DNA of 64,000 bases from Putridiphycobacter sp045107045. GTDB taxonomy: Bacteria; Bacteroidota; Bacteroidia; Flavobacteriales_D; Crocinitomicaceae. Made by a program: the position numbers and the translations under genes. The stretch is from assembly GCA_045107045.1 (NCBI GenBank), contig JBGCFR010000027.1:62001-126000 (forward strand), in the 5' to 3' direction. Below, piece by piece: positions 7,816-17,163 of this stretch. The notes under the pieces were generated by a model. It worked only from the letters and a program-made list of their open reading frames with translations, had not been told where the DNA came from and searched no databases. Numbering within the stretch: position 1 is the stretch's first letter; every line of letters begins with the position of its first letter.

Positions 7816-9276
7816 TTAATAAACGGCCATTTTTATCATCAGATTTTGAAAGTAAGATTTGATTTTGGAAGTTGGGCAGGTGTAATTATTAATAATCATG
7901 GCATAGGCCAATTTTTTTCCCGTTTTAGTATTCACATATCCAGCATAAGCTTTCATCTTGCTCATTGTACCACTTTTACCTATCACTCTGCCTTGGGCGC
8001 TTGTTTTTCGGCCAATGCTTGACATTGTTCCTCTTTTACCAGCAATGGCTAAGCTATTTTTAAAGGTAGAAGAGCCTTTCATAGCACTAAGTAAATTGAT
8101 ATAGAATTCAGCTGAAACTGCATTTGATCGTGATAATCCACTGCCATCTGTCATAATTAAGGGTTTAGAATTAAACTTTTTTCCCCAATACGCTTTTGCA
8201 ATTAATGCTCCATTATATGTACTACCATAGCCACTTCTTTTATGAGAGATTTCGCAGAGTAAATGTTCGGCAAATAGATTCACACTATATTGATTTGTCA
8301 GATTAATAATCCGTGATAATTTAGGAGATAGATGTGTAAAAATAATTGTACGCTTTTCAGTTTTGTAATTTTCTTTTTTTCTTAAGTTTCTTTCTGTTTC
8401 AGGATAAAAAGAAACAGAGATGCCCTTATGTTGAAGGATCGAATTAAAAACATGAGCAAAAGTTAATTCGGGGTCAGGATTGGCAGCCTTAACAATAAAA
8501 TCTTCTCTAGAATGAGGAATTGAACCGGTCACAAACCAGTCAAATGAATAGGGCGCCCCAAATACATAAGCATTATCTCGCCTAGATTTAGCAGCAGTAA
8601 CAGTGCTAGAAATGTATAGATTAGGAATGTATGGTTTAATACATGCTAATTTAGCAATGGTTCCAATTCCTTCAGTATTATAATAAAGCTTTAATATGTT
8701 GTCATAAATAGTTAATCCATTGGGACCAGCACCATAATAGTTTCCTAAATCACCCCAAACCCAACCAGTAGGAACCCCTAAATAACGATAAGCTGACCCG
8801 TCTGCAATTACTTTACCATTGATGTGTTCAATACCATATGATAATATGCTATCAGCCCACGAATTCATAAAATCGTCTTCTTGTCCATCATCAGTAAAGT
8901 ATTTTGAACCCAAAGTAGGGTCACCACCACCAATAATTACAATGTCACCATTGAGCGTTTTAGTAATTGAGTCAATTGTGCCTGTATAACCTATTTTTGT
9001 TTTAAACCTATGCTTAGTTCCTAATATTTTTATCGCGGTAGCGGTTGTGACCAGTTTCATAGTTGAAGCTGCAGGAATGCTCATTGAACCATTGACATTA
9101 GCAACTATTTGACCATTGTCAAGATTTTTTACGTAAAAACTAAAAGGTGCTTGTTCAACCCCAGGAAATGTTTGAATTGTTTCAGCATAATTTTGAATTG
9201 GATTGACAGGTTTTACAGTCTGTGAATTACTAATAGTGCCTTGAAAAATGATTAAAAAAAATACAATTTGTCGCAT
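7816..9276 (-). CDS. dacB: D-alanyl-D-alanine carboxypeptidase/endopeptidase (PBP4 family)
   Basis: 486 residues, normal for class C low-molecular-weight penicillin-binding proteins (peptidase family S13). It trims D-Ala from or cleaves cross-links in peptidoglycan in the periplasm. A signal peptide covers about 1-18. All three active-site motifs are present: SxxK (STMK, 71-74), SxN (SVN, 331-333) and KTG as KSG (434-436, IGKSGTMSK). The insert between the first two motifs is typical of PBP4. It is transcribed divergently from polysaccharide cluster 1, with 42 bases between this start and the TTG start of the next gene. Confidence 0.95.
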   Translation of the reverse strand: MRQIVFFLIIFQGTISNSQTVKPVNPIQNYAETIQTFPGVEQAPFSFYVKNLDNGQIVANVNGSMSIPAASTMKLVTTATAIKILGTKHRFKTKIGYTGTIDSITKTLNGDIVIIGGGDPTLGSKYFTDDGQEDDFMNSWADSILSYGIEHINGKVIADGSAYRYLGVPTGWVWGDLGNYYGAGPNGLTIYDNILKLYYNTEGIGTIAKLACIKPYIPNLYISSTVTAAKSRRDNAYVFGAPYSFDWFVTGSIPHSREDFIVKAANPDPELTFAHVFNSILQHKGISVSFYPETERNLRKKENYKTEKRTIIFTHLSPKLSRIINLTNQYSVNLFAEHLLCEISHKRSGYGSTYNGALIAKAYWGKKFNSKPLIMTDGSGLSRSNAVSAEFYINLLSAMKGSSTFKNSLAIAGKRGTMSSIGRKTSAQGRVIGKSGTMSKMKAYAGYVNTKTGKKLAYAMIINNYTCPTSKIKSYFQNLMIKMAVY

Positions 9277-9318
9277 GCTTTTCTGAATTCAATTATCTTT
9301 ACCACTAAAGTAAACACT

Positions 9319-11184
9319 TTGTGCGGAATAGTTGGTATTTGGTTAAAAAATGAGTCTGAAATTGTTCGCAAAGAACAATTAGAGGCCGCGGTTTTTGCTG
9401 TCCATCACCGAGGACCTGATTCACATAATGTCAAAATTGATGCCAATAAAGGCTTTGGGCATTCACGTTTGTCAATTCTGGATTTATCAACTCAGGCAAA
9501 CCAGCCAATGATGGATTCGAGCAAAAGATATACCCTTGTATTTAATGGTGAGATATATAATCATGAGGAACTAAGAAAAAAACTACCCACTAGTTTAGAA
9601 TTTAAAACGAGTTCGGATACAGAAGTGTTACTGCAATATCTGATTCATTTTGGCCTCTCAAAAATTAATGACTTAAATGGCTTTTTTTCATTTTTGTTTT
9701 ATGATAGTTTAGAAAATAAACTCCTGTTTGCAAGAGACCGCTATGGTATAAAACCTTTATTTTTATATGAAGATGCGAATCAAGTTATTTTTGCTTCTGA
9801 ATTAGCTTCAATTTTTCAGTTTGATATTGATAAAAATCTGAATTCAGAGGCAATTAATCTTTTATTTCAACTCACTTACATACCAGCACCACTAACTATT
9901 TTGAATAATTGTAAACAAATAATGCCTGGTCAATGCGGCATTATTGAAAATGGAGAAGTCCAGCTTGAAACATATTATGAATTGGCAGCATCTAAAATGA
10001 GTGATTTATCTTATGCAGATGCAACCAAAATCTTGAAGATAAAAATTGAGAATGCAGTAAAAAAACGTTTAATTTCGGACGTTCCACTAGGCACTTTTTT
10101 GAGTGGAGGTGTCGATTCTTCAATTGTCTCTCTTATTGCGAGTCAGAATAAAAAGGGATTAAAAACATTTTCTATTGGTTTTGATGTGTTATATTTTGAT
10201 GAGTCGAAGTTTGCCACGGAAATGGCCAAAAGCATAAGCTCCGATCATCATCAAATTCAATTAACACGTCAAGATTTTAAGCAACGATTTGCTTCTTTTT
10301 TAGATTTGAACCATCAACCGTTTGCTGATTCTTCAGCATTTGCTATTTATTTGCTCAGTGAAAAAACAAAAAATTATGTTACGGTTAGTTTGAGTGGAGA
10401 TGGTGCTGATGAGCTATTTGGAGGATATAGGAAGCATGAAGCGGAGTTCAAGATTAGAGGTTTTTCTCCACTGAGATCAAAACTTACTAAATGGATTAGT
10501 AAAATGACTGTGACTTTACCACAAGGTCGTCATGGTAAATGGACAGAGTTAAACAGGAAAATTCAAAAATTAAGTAGGGGATTAACTTTATCAGCAAATG
10601 AAAGGTATTGGGAATGGCTTAAATTTATTAGTAATAAAGAAACGAAGGCCTTATTAAGACATGAGTATAACCAAACAGTTCCTCATTTTAGAGTTGAAGA
10701 TAATTTAAATCAAGTGCTGGTTAACGATCAATCTTTCGTTCTACCAAATGATATGCTAGTTAAGGTTGATAGAATGTCAATGGCACATGGTTTAGAAGTA
10801 AGAACTCCATTTCTTGATCATGAGTTAGTTGATTTTGTGAATACTCTTCCAGCAAGTTTTAAAGTCAATAAAAATGGAAGGAAACAAATATTAATTGACG
10901 CATTTAAGGATCAATTACCTGAACGAATTTACAAAAGAGAAAAAAAGGGTTTTGAAATCCCATTATTTAATTGGTTGAAAGATGAAATATCAGAGACGTT
11001 TGAAAGTGTAATTTTTTCAAAGCCTTATATTGAGGAGCAAGGCCTATTTAAGTATAACTATATTCAAACATTAAAAAATGAATTTGGAAGTCCAACATTT
11101 AGTGATAAGATTTATTTAGTATGGACATTAATTATTTTTCAAAATTGGTGGAATAAAAATATATGGAAGCAAAACGACCAATAA
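9319..11184 (+). CDS. asparagine synthase (glutamine-hydrolysing) homologue, polysaccharide cluster 1
   Basis: 621 residues from a TTG start at 9319. This start is chosen because class II glutamine amidotransferases need Cys at position 2, and the codons read TTG-TGC-GGA (M-C-G-I-V-G); an upstream ATG at 9268 would bury the Cys and lies inside the divergent dacB gene. The amidotransferase domain spans about 2-190 (RGPDS, FNGEIYNHEEL), followed by the synthetase domain with the pyrophosphate loop SGGVDSS at 262-268 and the later SGDGADELFGGYR. It would make Asn from Asp, or, given its place ahead of a glycosyltransferase and export genes, may amidate a sugar acid as WbpS-type enzymes do. The latter is inference. 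It overlaps the next gene by 22 bases. Confidence 0.9.
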   Translation: MCGIVGIWLKNESEIVRKEQLEAAVFAVHHRGPDSHNVKIDANKGFGHSRLSILDLSTQANQPMMDSSKRYTLVFNGEIYNHEELRKKLPTSLEFKTSSDTEVLLQYLIHFGLSKINDLNGFFSFLFYDSLENKLLFARDRYGIKPLFLYEDANQVIFASELASIFQFDIDKNLNSEAINLLFQLTYIPAPLTILNNCKQIMPGQCGIIENGEVQLETYYELAASKMSDLSYADATKILKIKIENAVKKRLISDVPLGTFLSGGVDSSIVSLIASQNKKGLKTFSIGFDVLYFDESKFATEMAKSISSDHHQIQLTRQDFKQRFASFLDLNHQPFADSSAFAIYLLSEKTKNYVTVSLSGDGADELFGGYRKHEAEFKIRGFSPLRSKLTKWISKMTVTLPQGRHGKWTELNRKIQKLSRGLTLSANERYWEWLKFISNKETKALLRHEYNQTVPHFRVEDNLNQVLVNDQSFVLPNDMLVKVDRMSMAHGLEVRTPFLDHELVDFVNTLPASFKVNKNGRKQILIDAFKDQLPERIYKREKKGFEIPLFNWLKDEISETFESVIFSKPYIEEQGLFKYNYIQTLKNEFGSPTFSDKIYLVWTLIIFQNWWNKNIWKQNDQ

Positions 11185-12365
11185 AAGTATTAAGAATAAT
11201 AAATCGATTTAATTTAGGTGGGCCTACGTATAATGTAACTTACTTAAGCGCTTATTTACCACGTAATTTTGAAACAAAGTTGATAGGTGGTGCACCTGAA
11301 TCAAGTGAAGGTGACGCTTTGTTTATTCCAAATCAACATGGTTTAAATCCTGATATTATACCTGATTTGCAAAGGTCTATTCATATTCCGTCAGATAGAA
11401 AAGCTTATAAAACAATAAAACAACTAATTGAAAATTTTAAACCTGATATTGTCCATACCCATGCATCAAAAGCAGGTGCATTAGGTCGATTTGCAGCAAA
11501 AAAATGCAAAGTACCGGTGATTATTCATACGTTTCATGGACATGTGTTTCATTCTTATTTTGGTAAAATAAAAACAACTATCTATAAAATAGTCGAACGT
11601 TATTTGGCAAAGCACTCAACTGCTATTATTGCCATTTCCAAAATGCAAAAAAATGAATTAGTTAACATTCATAACATTACGGACAATGACAAAGTGCATG
11701 TTGTGAATTTAGGCTTTGACTTAGACCGATTCCAAATCAATAAAGCCAACAATAGGAAAATATTTGTTGATGAGTATTCAATTGATGACTCCGCCATCTG
11801 CATTGCCATTATTGGACGACTAACTGCCGTTAAAAATCACAATTTGTTTTTTAAGGTGATCCAAAAGGTATTTGAACAGACTGAAAAAAAAATTCATGTT
11901 TTTGTAATCGGAGATGGAGAGTTAAAGACAGATTTAATGTCAATTTCTTCTGAAATTTTACAGAAATTCTCTCATCAGAAAATTACTTTTACTTCATGGA
12001 TTAAAGATGTTTCAATACCACTTTCAAGACTAGATGTAGTTTGCTTAACCTCTTTAAATGAAGGCACTCCAGTCAGTTTAATCGAAGCCCAAGCTTCTAA
12101 TGTTGCAGTAATTAGTACCAACGTTGGCGGAGTTAAGGATATTATTGATGTTGACAAAACTGGCATTGTGGTTGAAGGATTTGATGAAAATAATTATGCA
12201 CTCTCCTTGCTTAGCTTGATAGAAAATGCTGATAAACTAAGGATGATGAAGGCAAATGGATTGGATTTTGTAAAGGAAAAATTTCATTATAAAACCCTTT
12301 GTTTTAATATAGAACAGTTATATTTGAAGTTGCTAAATCAATCAGATGAACAAAGTGAAAACTAA
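11163..12365 (+). CDS. glycosyltransferase family 4
   Basis: 400 residues. GT-B fold retaining transferase: N-terminal acceptor half with FNLGGPTYNV near 16 and HTHASKAGALGR near 100; C-terminal Rossmann half with AIIGRLTAVKNH and the donor-binding EX7E motif EGTPVSLIE. There is no membrane helix, so it acts on the cytoplasmic face, probably extending the undecaprenyl-linked oligosaccharide. It overlaps the asparagine-synthase homologue by 22 bases and the export lipoprotein by 20 bases, which indicates tight co-translation. Sugar specificity cannot be read from sequence. Confidence 0.93.
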   Translation: MEAKRPIKVLRIINRFNLGGPTYNVTYLSAYLPRNFETKLIGGAPESSEGDALFIPNQHGLNPDIIPDLQRSIHIPSDRKAYKTIKQLIENFKPDIVHTHASKAGALGRFAAKKCKVPVIIHTFHGHVFHSYFGKIKTTIYKIVERYLAKHSTAIIAISKMQKNELVNIHNITDNDKVHVVNLGFDLDRFQINKANNRKIFVDEYSIDDSAICIAIIGRLTAVKNHNLFFKVIQKVFEQTEKKIHVFVIGDGELKTDLMSISSEILQKFSHQKITFTSWIKDVSIPLSRLDVVCLTSLNEGTPVSLIEAQASNVAVISTNVGGVKDIIDVDKTGIVVEGFDENNYALSLLSLIENADKLRMMKANGLDFVKEKFHYKTLCFNIEQLYLKLLNQSDEQSEN

Positions 12366-13140
12366 TATTTTTTTGCCGATCATATTACTCATTATTTTAA
12401 TTCAAAGTTGTGGTATAAATAGTGATTTAATGCTTAAGACTCCAAAGGATTATAAGTTTGAATCACTCGATTCGATTAACGGTTTATTAGATAATAGAGA
12501 GTATATTATAGGGATAAATGACATTGTTAAATTTAGATTTCAGACCAATAACGGCATAAAAATTCTTGATATTGCAGCTGGCTTGTCCGAGGGAGTTGGG
12601 AATGTGGGTAATCAATTGAACTCTGTTAGTAACATTCCATATGTAATTAATGCTGATTCTATGGTTAAATTGCCTTACATTAAGGAAGTAAATTTAGTTG
12701 GAAAAACCATTCGTGAAAGCGAGGAATATTTACAAGAAGCCTATAAAAGCTACTATGTTGATCCTTTTATACAAATTTCTGTAACTAATAAACGAGTACT
12801 TGTTTTTCCTGGAAATGGAGGGGATGCACTAGTTGTCAATTTGTTAAATAATAATACTACACTTATTGAAGCTATTGCATTAGCAGGAGGGATACGTGAT
12901 AGAGGTAGAGCGTCAAAAATTAAACTCATTCGAGATGTTAATGGCAAAAGGAAGGTTTATTTAATTGACTTGTCAACTATAGAGGGGCTTGAATATGTTA
13001 ATTTAATTGTTCAAAATGGTGATTATATTTACATTGAACCAACACCACAATTAGGTAGAGAAGTGTTGATTCAGGTGGCACCAATACTTTCTCTAGTCAC
13101 TAGTTCAATTGCGGTAATATTAGCTATAAGTAGGCTATAA
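12346..13140 (+). CDS. polysaccharide export outer-membrane lipoprotein (Wza/OPX family)
   Basis: 264 residues. Signal peptide with lipobox LIQSC (Cys22). The polysaccharide-export domain runs from about 50 (YIIGINDIVKFRF) to 135, followed by one SLBB-like segment (VLVFPGNGGDALVV ... ALAGGIRDRGRASK). It ends with a hydrophobic helix (about 245-262). It would form the outer-membrane exit pore for the polysaccharide, in partnership with the Wzc-like protein encoded 10 bases downstream. It is shorter than E. coli Wza and has a single SLBB repeat, as is common in Bacteroidota. Confidence 0.93.
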   Translation: MNKVKTNIFLPIILLIILIQSCGINSDLMLKTPKDYKFESLDSINGLLDNREYIIGINDIVKFRFQTNNGIKILDIAAGLSEGVGNVGNQLNSVSNIPYVINADSMVKLPYIKEVNLVGKTIRESEEYLQEAYKSYYVDPFIQISVTNKRVLVFPGNGGDALVVNLLNNNTTLIEAIALAGGIRDRGRASKIKLIRDVNGKRKVYLIDLSTIEGLEYVNLIVQNGDYIYIEPTPQLGREVLIQVAPILSLVTSSIAVILAISRL

Positions 13141-13150
13141 AAGCAACAAT

Positions 13151-15523
13151 ATGGAAGGAAACCAATTAGATAAATTATTTAGTTCTTCTAATCTTAATAG
13201 AGAATTAGATTTTGATATCTTTAAATCCGTCTTTAAGAGTAATTGGTTTTGGATAGTAGTTATCTTTTTTATCGGTATTGTATCTAGTTTGCTTTATTTA
13301 AGGTACACTAAACCTGTTTTCGAATCAAATGCTATTATTCAGAGAACTTTGCGAGATGAAGGTCATCAGGTGCTCGCTTTTGAAAGTTTTTCTCAAGAAA
13401 ATAACTTGTCCGCTGATGTTGAATTATTAAAGTCTCCATTTTTGCTTGAAAAGGTTTTGATTAATCTAAATTTGCAAATTAGCTACTTTAGTGAAGGAGA
13501 GGTTTTAACCGAAGAAAAATTTACTCAGTCACCTTATCATGTAACCTTTATGGAGTTGAAAGACTCTTCAATTGTCAATACGCAAATCGTTGTGCGTAAA
13601 AAGGATGAAAAACTTTTCTTAGACTACATCAAATCCGATAAGAAATATTCAGCAGAGGTTAGTAATAATGAAATTGTCAATAATGATCAATTTAAGTTAG
13701 TGTTTAAAATTGATGATGAAGAAAGGTTCTTTGAAGACATTAAAAATGATAAGTTGTATTTTAGAATTAATAACTACAAGTTATTGACTCAAGAATTGAT
13801 TAAAAACCTTCATGTTAGCGTATTGAATTTTGATGCTAAAACAATGAAAATTTCTTTTAAAAGTAATAATCGATATCTAGCTAGAGAGTTAGTTAACGAA
13901 TTAGTTAATACTTTTTTTGAATATGATTTAGAAAAAAAGAGTAAAAGTTCTGAGAATATTCTTGAATTTATTGATGAACAACTGGATACTGTATATGCTA
14001 GTTTAAAATTCTCTGAGGATGATCTCCAATCATTTACAAATCAGTCTAAGACTAATAATCCGGAACTATTCAAACGGAATTTAATAGATCGTATTAATGA
14101 ACTTCGACAAGAAATGTTAACAGCAGATATTGAATATGATCTAATAAATGGTTTGAATCAGGGTGTAAACACAAAAGATAGAACCAAAGTTTATAATTTA
14201 ATACCAACCGTTATTGGTACTCGTTTTCAAACCCTTTTACAAGGACAATTGGATCAGTTGTATAAATTGCTGGAATTGAAAGAAGATGCCTCATATAGAT
14301 TTACAGATGAAAATGAAGGGCTTAAGAACCTAAATACAAATATTGATACACAAATATCAACAATCAGTCAAACATTGAATGCAATTAAAAACCAAGTCAA
14401 TTTGCGTAAGGAAGGACTTAAAAGGAGACTGCAAAGCCTAGAAGCCCAGTTGTATGGCGTACCGGCAAAAGAGTTAGAACTAGCAGGTTTACGTCGGAAA
14501 TTTAACTTAAACGAAAAATACTATTCAATTCTAATAGAAAGAAGGACTGAATATGAAATTTCTAAAGCTGGGTATACAGTTGATAATAATATATTGCAAT
14601 CTCCAACATATCCAAGTTTGGTTTCTCCTAATAAAAAAATAGTTTATTTAGGAGCATTCCTTATATCACTTTTGACGTGTTTTATACTGTTAGGTATTAA
14701 ATACATTACATTTAATGTTATTCATAATGAAAATGAACTGAGAAGCCTATTGCCTTCAAAAATTGGATTTCTAGGTACAATTCCACAGGTTAAAATGGAA
14801 GCGAATAATTCTCAATTGCTAGTCCATTTGAGACCAAAATCTGCCTTAGCAGAAAACTACAGACATGTAAGGTCAAATATGCAGTTTATTTTAGATACAG
14901 AACAATCAAATGTAATTGCAATCTCATCATCAATTTCTGGTGAAGGTAAAACTTTCGTATCCTTAAATCTTGCAGGCATTTATACAATGTCAAATAAAAA
15001 AGTACTCATAATTGACTTAGATTTAAGAAAGCCAAAAATTCATTTAGGATTGAAAGTTGATAATATTGAAGGAATGAGTTCAATTCTATCAGGTAAAATC
15101 GGCTGGAGGGACTGTGTAAAGCAATCAAATCAGATTGAAAACTTGGATTATATTACTGCTGGTGTAATACCACCAAACCCTTCAGAACTATTGCTAAATG
15201 GAGTTCTTGAAAAATTATTAGATGAAATTAGAATTGAATATGATATCGTTATTATTGATAATCCTCCTGTTGGAATAGTTTCTGATGGGTTTAATGTAAT
15301 GAATAAATCAGATTGTCCTATATATGTAGTTCGGGCAAATTATACTAAACGAGCAACCATGCGAGAAGTAAGTAAACTTGTGTTCGAAAATAGATTAAGA
15401 GAACTGTATGTAATCTTAAATGATGTGACGATTAAGAGAACTGGCTATGGGTATGGCTATGGAGGTTATTATAGTGATGATGAGGTTACCAATAATAAGA
15501 AATGGTGGCAAATATGGAAATAG
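13151..15523 (+). CDS. polysaccharide co-polymerase / tyrosine autokinase (Wzc-like)
   Basis: 790 residues. Membrane helices at about 32-50 and 497-516 flank a large periplasmic region with Wzz-like ends and coiled coil (260-440). The cytoplasmic BY-kinase domain has Walker A SISGEGKT (594-601), Walker A' IDLDLRKP (621-628) and Walker B YDIVIIDNPP (near 697). The tail is Tyr-rich (GYGYGYGGYYSDDE), the expected autophosphorylation cluster, and ends in KKWWQIWK. It controls chain length and couples polymerisation to the OPX pore. Part of the cluster 1 operon; its 3' end overlaps the rmlC-like start by 10 bases. Confidence 0.96.
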   Translation: MEGNQLDKLFSSSNLNRELDFDIFKSVFKSNWFWIVVIFFIGIVSSLLYLRYTKPVFESNAIIQRTLRDEGHQVLAFESFSQENNLSADVELLKSPFLLEKVLINLNLQISYFSEGEVLTEEKFTQSPYHVTFMELKDSSIVNTQIVVRKKDEKLFLDYIKSDKKYSAEVSNNEIVNNDQFKLVFKIDDEERFFEDIKNDKLYFRINNYKLLTQELIKNLHVSVLNFDAKTMKISFKSNNRYLARELVNELVNTFFEYDLEKKSKSSENILEFIDEQLDTVYASLKFSEDDLQSFTNQSKTNNPELFKRNLIDRINELRQEMLTADIEYDLINGLNQGVNTKDRTKVYNLIPTVIGTRFQTLLQGQLDQLYKLLELKEDASYRFTDENEGLKNLNTNIDTQISTISQTLNAIKNQVNLRKEGLKRRLQSLEAQLYGVPAKELELAGLRRKFNLNEKYYSILIERRTEYEISKAGYTVDNNILQSPTYPSLVSPNKKIVYLGAFLISLLTCFILLGIKYITFNVIHNENELRSLLPSKIGFLGTIPQVKMEANNSQLLVHLRPKSALAENYRHVRSNMQFILDTEQSNVIAISSSISGEGKTFVSLNLAGIYTMSNKKVLIIDLDLRKPKIHLGLKVDNIEGMSSILSGKIGWRDCVKQSNQIENLDYITAGVIPPNPSELLLNGVLEKLLDEIRIEYDIVIIDNPPVGIVSDGFNVMNKSDCPIYVVRANYTKRATMREVSKLVFENRLRELYVILNDVTIKRTGYGYGYGGYYSDDEVTNNKKWWQIWK

Positions 15524-16059
15524 AAAAGTTTGATATAAATGATGTTATACTCTTTAAGCCAAGAGTTTTTACTGATGATAGAGGTTATTTTTTTGAAGCA
15601 TTTAATCAAAAAACCTTTAATGAATGTGTTGGTTATGAAGTGGATTTTGTTCAGGATAATCAATCACAATCTCAAAAAGGTACAGTAAGGGGCTTACATT
15701 TTCAATCGCCTCCATTTGAGCAAGGTAAGTTGGTAAGTGTTGTCAAAGGTGCTGTAATTGATTTTCTTGTAGATATCCGCACAAATTCTTTAACTTACGG
15801 AGATTCAATGAAAGTTCATCTTTCAGAAAATGATTTCTCCTTTTTATGGATTCCACCTGGCTTTGCTCATGGTTTTTGTACACTAGAGGATAACACAATT
15901 TTCCAGTATAAATGTTCCAATTTTTATAATAAGGATAGTGAAGGCGATTTAAAATGGGACGATTCTAAATTCGGATTTGGCAACTTAATTAAGGACCCAA
16001 TTGTGTCTGAAAAAGATAAAAAAGCACAGGCATTTACTTCTTTTAATAGTCCATTTTAA
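15514..16059 (+). CDS. rfbC: dTDP-4-dehydrorhamnose 3,5-epimerase (RmlC family)
   Basis: 181 residues from MEIEKFDI at 15514, the usual N-terminus of the family; an ATG 12 bases earlier adds four atypical residues. Cupin fold. The catalytic His62 is in VRGLHFQ, the catalytic Tyr132 in FQYKCSNFY, with GFAHGF (H119) conserved. It epimerises C3 and C5 of dTDP-4-keto-6-deoxyglucose on the way to dTDP-L-rhamnose. No rmlA, rmlB or rmlD lies beside it, so either they are elsewhere in the genome or the product is a related deoxysugar. Confidence 0.9.
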   Translation: MEIEKFDINDVILFKPRVFTDDRGYFFEAFNQKTFNECVGYEVDFVQDNQSQSQKGTVRGLHFQSPPFEQGKLVSVVKGAVIDFLVDIRTNSLTYGDSMKVHLSENDFSFLWIPPGFAHGFCTLEDNTIFQYKCSNFYNKDSEGDLKWDDSKFGFGNLIKDPIVSEKDKKAQAFTSFNSPF

Positions 16060-16065
16060 TGTGTA

Positions 16066-17163
16066 ATGAGAGATAGTGTTTTTTCAATTGTTAATCTTTT
16101 AATTATTGGTGGGGGTGCATTCTTACTATCTATTATTATTAATCGTTTTTTCTTGAGATTTGCTCACACTCTGGGTATTCGCAATAAAAATGATGTGACT
16201 ATAAGATGGAGTCTTGATTCAAAACCATCATTAGGAGGGATTAGCTTTTATATTGTTTTTTTGGTTGGTTTTATGTTTTATGCCATTTACTTTGGTCAGG
16301 AAGATGTATTCAAGAATGAGAGTTTGCTAGGCTTGTTCTATGCAGTATCTATTGCTTTTCTGCTTGGATTGTCTGATGATGCTTATGATACTAAACCTTT
16401 AATAAAACTACTACTACAAATTTTGTGTGGTTTAGTTTTGATAAAAACTGGGAATGGAGTCAATTTATTTGAGCATCAATGGTTAAATTTTATTATTACA
16501 ATTCTTTGGGTTGTGGGTATAATGAATTCTATAAATATGTTGGATAATATGGATGGAATTACTACAATTATTTCTATTTCTATAATTACTGCCGTTATTT
16601 TTATTTTAGTACCGTTCTCACTAAATAATAATATTGACATATTTTTTCTAATTACTGCCCTAGGTAGCCTATTCGGTTTTTTAGCATTTAACCACCCTCC
16701 TGCTAAAATGTTTATGGGTGATACTGGAAGTCAATTTCTTGGAGTCTTATTAGCCTATTTTTCTATAAAGTATTTGTGGAATAATGGAATAGAAATTTCA
16801 AATTATTCAATATTTTCTAATGTAACCCTTGTTATTACTGCGTTTAGTTTGCCTTTAATGGATACAATAATTGTAAGTATGAACAGAATATTACGAGGAA
16901 GATCACCAATGATAGGAGGTAAGGATCATACAACTCATCATTTAGTTTATAAAGGGTTTTCCGAACCATCAGTATTTTATATTTTTACAATTCTTGGAAT
17001 TATTTCAGGAATGTTAACTTTTATTTTTCAAAGGTATATTCCATTTAACTCATACTCTTACTTAGTTTTATGGTGCTATTTTATTGCACTCTTTTTGCTG
17101 TTCTTTAGGTTAACTAGAAAACAGAAATCTATGGTTGATAAAAATGAAGGAAAGACAGATTAG
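16066..17163 (+). CDS. undecaprenyl-phosphate sugar-1-phosphate transferase (WecA/MraY family)
   Basis: 365 residues, about ten or eleven membrane helices. Signature residues of the polyprenyl-phosphate N-acetylhexosamine-1-phosphate transferases are present: DDAYD (D104, D105), the NMLDNMDG motif (158-164), and the catalytic Asp in KMFMGDTGS (D219), plus the His-rich cytosolic loop KDHTTHHL near 285. The fit is to WecA-type initiators rather than MraY, given the polysaccharide context. It would load the first sugar phosphate onto undecaprenyl phosphate at the inner membrane. Starts 6 bases after the rmlC-like stop and overlaps the next small gene by 20 bases. Confidence 0.93.
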   Translation: MRDSVFSIVNLLIIGGGAFLLSIIINRFFLRFAHTLGIRNKNDVTIRWSLDSKPSLGGISFYIVFLVGFMFYAIYFGQEDVFKNESLLGLFYAVSIAFLLGLSDDAYDTKPLIKLLLQILCGLVLIKTGNGVNLFEHQWLNFIITILWVVGIMNSINMLDNMDGITTIISISIITAVIFILVPFSLNNNIDIFFLITALGSLFGFLAFNHPPAKMFMGDTGSQFLGVLLAYFSIKYLWNNGIEISNYSIFSNVTLVITAFSLPLMDTIIVSMNRILRGRSPMIGGKDHTTHHLVYKGFSEPSVFYIFTILGIISGMLTFIFQRYIPFNSYSYLVLWCYFIALFLLFFRLTRKQKSMVDKNEGKTD

